Assembly: GCA_964571605.1 (NCBI GenBank)
Contig: CAZNCS010000084.1
Span: 1 to 15,869 of the forward strand
DNA length: 15,869 nt
Direction: 5' to 3'
Source: Leptospira_B sp964571605
Lineage (GTDB): Bacteria; Spirochaetota; Leptospiria; Leptospirales; Leptospiraceae
The notes beneath the pieces were generated by a model. The model had not been told where the DNA came from. It did no database searches and was given only the letters and a program-made list of their open reading frames with translations. This document shows, one piece after another, positions 13,980-15,869 of the stretch. Position 1 is the stretch's first letter. Each line of letters starts with the position of its first letter. The translations under genes were made by a program, and so were the position numbers.

Positions 13980-14495
13980 GAACGAACCTCTCCTTTTGAT
14001 TGGAAAATATAAAATTCCTATAAAAGAGCCCTGTCAACTAGAAATAAAAAAGTGGCTTTTCAGGAGAATTCAGGATAACGGAGGACGACGACACTCAGTC
14101 GCGGGATGAGTTACAGTAATAATTTGGAAAATCTTGGATCGAAAACTCAAAATTTGAGGGGAAGGAAAAAAAATACTTGTCCGAGTCTGAAAACAAAATA
14201 AAGCGAATAGGTTAATTAGAGTTGGATACAAAGAATATATAATAAATACGATTTCTCTTGTAATAAAATATAGGTATATGATTTGGATTTTTTAAAAAAT
14301 TTCTTTTTTTAGACCTTGACGTTATATTTACCAAGGCAAAAATCACTTTCTGTATTTTAAAACATCTATAGCAAAGATGGTCTGACGTTTCTTTCGATAG
14401 AAATTATTTATTCTCTTCTACTTTATTAAAAAAACCGTAATCGATGCAATACTAAGCGAAAATAAAAAAATATTAATGTGTTTGGAGTAAGATTT
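13980..14495. other. AT-rich divergent intergenic region
   Basis: About 516 bp between the divergent DUF3015 and TRL-like genes. Apart from the promoter at 14006-14037 it shows only weak dyads (CCTTG/CAAGG around 14314-14336 and CATCT/AGATG near 14364-14380) and long A/T runs. A 31-codon frame from 14106 has no ribosome site. The promoter of the TRL-like gene must lie here but no clear hexamer pair stands out, so a long leader or non-housekeeping promoter is possible. Confidence 0.6.
14006..14037 (-). promoter_or_regulatory. Candidate sigma70 promoter for the DUF3015 operon
   Basis: Reading the minus strand, a consensus TTGACA (14037-14032) is followed after 18 nt by TTTATA (14013-14008), or after 20 nt by TATATT (14011-14006). 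The expected transcript start is then near 14000, about 20 nt before the ATG at 13979, which leaves room for the GGAGAGG ribosome site. Confidence 0.55.
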
Positions 14496-14822
14496 ATGAA
14501 AAAAACTTTCTTAGTAATCGCCGCGTTGGGAATGATTTCCTTAACCAATTGTATCCCTTTTGTTTACGGATCACTGTATACCAACGTAACTGAAAATGCT
14601 ACTATTTTCAACAGAGACAATTCTCAAAAAGATGGAATCGGCGAAAAATCCGGAGAGGCTTGCGCTTCTTCTATCCTTAGTTTGATCGCTACCGGTGATG
14701 CTGGAATTAAAGCGGCTGCTAAAAAAGGCGGTATCAAAGTTGTTAAGTCTGTTGATCATAACAGAGGTAACGTTTTGGGATCCGTTTATGTTTCTACTTG
14801 TACTGTTGCACACGGGGATTAA
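14496..14822 (+). CDS. TRL-like family lipoprotein
   Basis: A 108-residue protein. The ATG at 14496 follows GGAG at 8-9 nt and gives a clean lipoprotein signal (KKTFLVIAALGMISLTNC, Cys19). The upstream in-frame start at 14478 would add six residues and lacks a site. The mature part carries the TRL-like signature: IGEKSGEACASSILSLIATGDAGIKAAAKKGGIKVVKSVDH in sense (split here as GEKSGEACASSILSLIATG at 49-67 and AAAKKGGIKVVKSVDH at 73-88), ending in LGSVYVSTCTV. Family members are small exported proteins of unknown function, first noticed near tRNA genes; no tRNA lies here. Asn at the position before the lipidated Cys is a spirochaete-type lipobox. It is monocistronic, with a strong terminator about 110 bp downstream. 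Confidence 0.85.
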   Translation: MKKTFLVIAALGMISLTNCIPFVYGSLYTNVTENATIFNRDNSQKDGIGEKSGEACASSILSLIATGDAGIKAAAKKGGIKVVKSVDHNRGNVLGSVYVSTCTVAHGD

Positions 14823-14933
14823 TATTTCCTGGAATTTGTTTTAAGTAACAAATTTTCGCATTGAGTTTAAATATAGAATGAATGTTTTTATTGCGGGTTG
14901 TTTGATCAATACCGTGTGAAAATATGATTCTCG

Positions 14934-14971
14934 AAGGTCGTGCCAAATTATTATTTTGCACGACCTTTTTT
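14934..14971 (+). terminator. Rho-independent terminator after the TRL-like gene
   Basis: AAGGTCGTGC (14934-14943) pairs perfectly with GCACGACCTT (14958-14967), giving a 10-bp stem with a 14-nt AT-rich loop, followed at once by TTTT on the plus strand. It insulates the downstream lipoprotein gene. Confidence 0.85.
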
Positions 14972-15005
14972 CTATCCTCGTAATCTTTGATAATATATCA
15001 TTTTT

Positions 15006-15869
15006 ATGAAACGTATCGATTTGTATCTCCCCGCCTTGCGTAACACGATCGTCTTATTATTCTTTTCCCTTTTTTCTTTGCTGTCTTGCAGAGCGGACGG
15101 AAGTCTTACCGTAGGCGACCCCAATGCGGGAATGAAAAAAGTATCTTGCGATACGGCTGCCTATCGGGTCCCGAATTTATGCGAAGATGAAAAAGCTTAT
15201 TTAGATTGGGCGGCAACCGCATATCCCGAATTAAGCAGTCTGGAAAAACTTACGGAAAAGAACCTTCTGAAAGTTTCAGAGGAAACGGATGATATTGATA
15301 AGGGCGCTGCAATCTTTTATCATAGAGTCATCAATGATCCGGAAAACAAAAAATTTTTGGAATATCTGGATCGGAAAGAAAAGGAATTTTCTAAAAAACG
15401 TCCAGACTTCCGTTCTAGGAAAGTGGTTTTGGCATTGGTTCCTGGAATGTTTTACGCGGATAACCCTGACGTAGGTGCAGACGGGGGTTCTCTTCGCAAT
15501 ATGGTTTCTTCCGTAGGGATTCGTTCCGACCTAATTCCGGTTGGACAAGTCTCCAAAGTGGAAGAAAACGCTAAGATTATTTGTGAATATTTAGAATTAC
15601 TGAATCCGAATGAAACAGTAATCATCGCCTCTCCTAGTAAAGGGTCTTCCGACTTTAGAATGGCAATCGAGCTCTGCGGAAAAGAACCTTACTTTAAAAA
15701 AGTCAAAGGATGGTACAGTATCGGTGGGATCTTGAGGGGTTCTCGAATGATCGAGGGGATCTTAAGCGATTTTTGGATCAGGATGGAAGTTCGAATGTAT
15801 TTCTTTTTTAAGGGATACGATTGGGAGGGATTTTTGTCCATACGCAAAGGAGAAAATACTCCCTTGGAC
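15006..15869 (+). CDS. Lipoprotein with an alpha/beta-hydrolase-like core (3' end beyond the window)
   Basis: Open from an ATG at 15006 to the window edge: 288 codons with no stop, so the protein is longer. The N terminus is a lipoprotein signal (NTIVLLFFSLFSLLSC, Cys28). A helical linker (about 60-135) is followed by an alpha/beta pattern: strand KVVLALVPGMFY (139-150), DGGSLRNMVSSVGIRSDLIPV (159-179), then ETVIIASPSKGSSDFRMAIEL (203-223). There Ser211 in S-P-S-K-G sits like the nucleophile elbow of serine hydrolases whose usual form is GHSKGG, and a strand KGWYSIGG (234-241) follows. The acid and histidine would be past the window end, so activity is unproven. There is no Shine-Dalgarno before the ATG; a TTGATAATATAT just upstream looks like a promoter -10, suggesting a very short leader. 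Confidence 0.8.
   Translation, partial: MKRIDLYLPALRNTIVLLFFSLFSLLSCRADGSLTVGDPNAGMKKVSCDTAAYRVPNLCEDEKAYLDWAATAYPELSSLEKLTEKNLLKVSEETDDIDKGAAIFYHRVINDPENKKFLEYLDRKEKEFSKKRPDFRSRKVVLALVPGMFYADNPDVGADGGSLRNMVSSVGIRSDLIPVGQVSKVEENAKIICEYLELLNPNETVIIASPSKGSSDFRMAIELCGKEPYFKKVKGWYSIGGILRGSRMIEGILSDFWIRMEVRMYFFFKGYDWEGFLSIRKGENTPLD

Noticed and set aside
14106..14201. 31-codon open frame
   Set aside because: No Shine-Dalgarno, low complexity and AT-rich surroundings; better treated as non-coding.
1..15869. A defence, secretion or biosynthetic island
   Set aside because: No nuclease, toxin, integrase, polyketide or secretion ATPase motif was seen; the genes are metabolic, rRNA-modifying and envelope genes.

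Overview
The window looks like a chromosomal segment of a spirochaete of the genus Leptospira. The inference rests on several things: moderate AT-richness (roughly 40% GC by eye), at least five predicted lipoproteins with relaxed spirochaetal lipoboxes, DUF3015, TRL-like and DUF4105/Lnb_N envelope proteins of types common in leptospires, and intergenic palindromes of the CACGCAGAGACGC and GTTGGAATTCC types. No rRNA, tRNA, CRISPR array, phage gene, transposase or recognisable defence system was seen.

Layout. (1) 1-1341, plus strand: the tail of an unknown gene, pyrE (pyrimidine synthesis, TTG start) and a five-helix membrane protein 2 nt downstream. (2) 1338-2291, minus: a helical cytosolic protein of unknown function, converging on the membrane protein with overlapping stop codons. 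(3) 2292-2868: a gene-free stretch with a short inverted-repeat element and two 106-nt direct repeats, about 92% identical. (4) 2869-6080, minus: a two-gene ABC system (LolD/YbbA-type ATPase plus a 10-helix FtsX/MacB-type permease) coupled by an ATGA overlap. (5) 6081-6530: a nested inverted-repeat block with a 262-bp MITE-like core. (6) 6531-9515, minus: a SpoIID-type lipoprotein, an RlmD-like Fe-S rRNA m5U methyltransferase and, directly upstream of the latter, a small acidic protein. (7) 9580-10056, plus: a lipoprotein, converging on (8) 10028-12893, minus: an alpha/beta-hydrolase lipoprotein overlapping the end of a DUF4105 secreted protease-like protein. (9) 12996-13979, minus: two tandem DUF3015 paralogues behind a good promoter and followed by two hairpins. 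(10) 14496-14822, plus: a TRL-like lipoprotein with a strong terminator. (11) 15006 to the window end: the start of another lipoprotein with an alpha/beta-hydrolase-like core.

Functionally, most of the window serves the cell envelope: lipoproteins, a substrate-extruding ABC pair, a peptidoglycan-acting SpoIID domain and a papain-like DUF4105 protein. Two housekeeping enzymes (pyrE and the rRNA methyltransferase) are interspersed. The least explained material is the intergenic repeat families, the 15006 lipoprotein with an unusual nucleophile elbow, and the unassigned genes. I found nothing that clearly amounts to a new multi-gene system.
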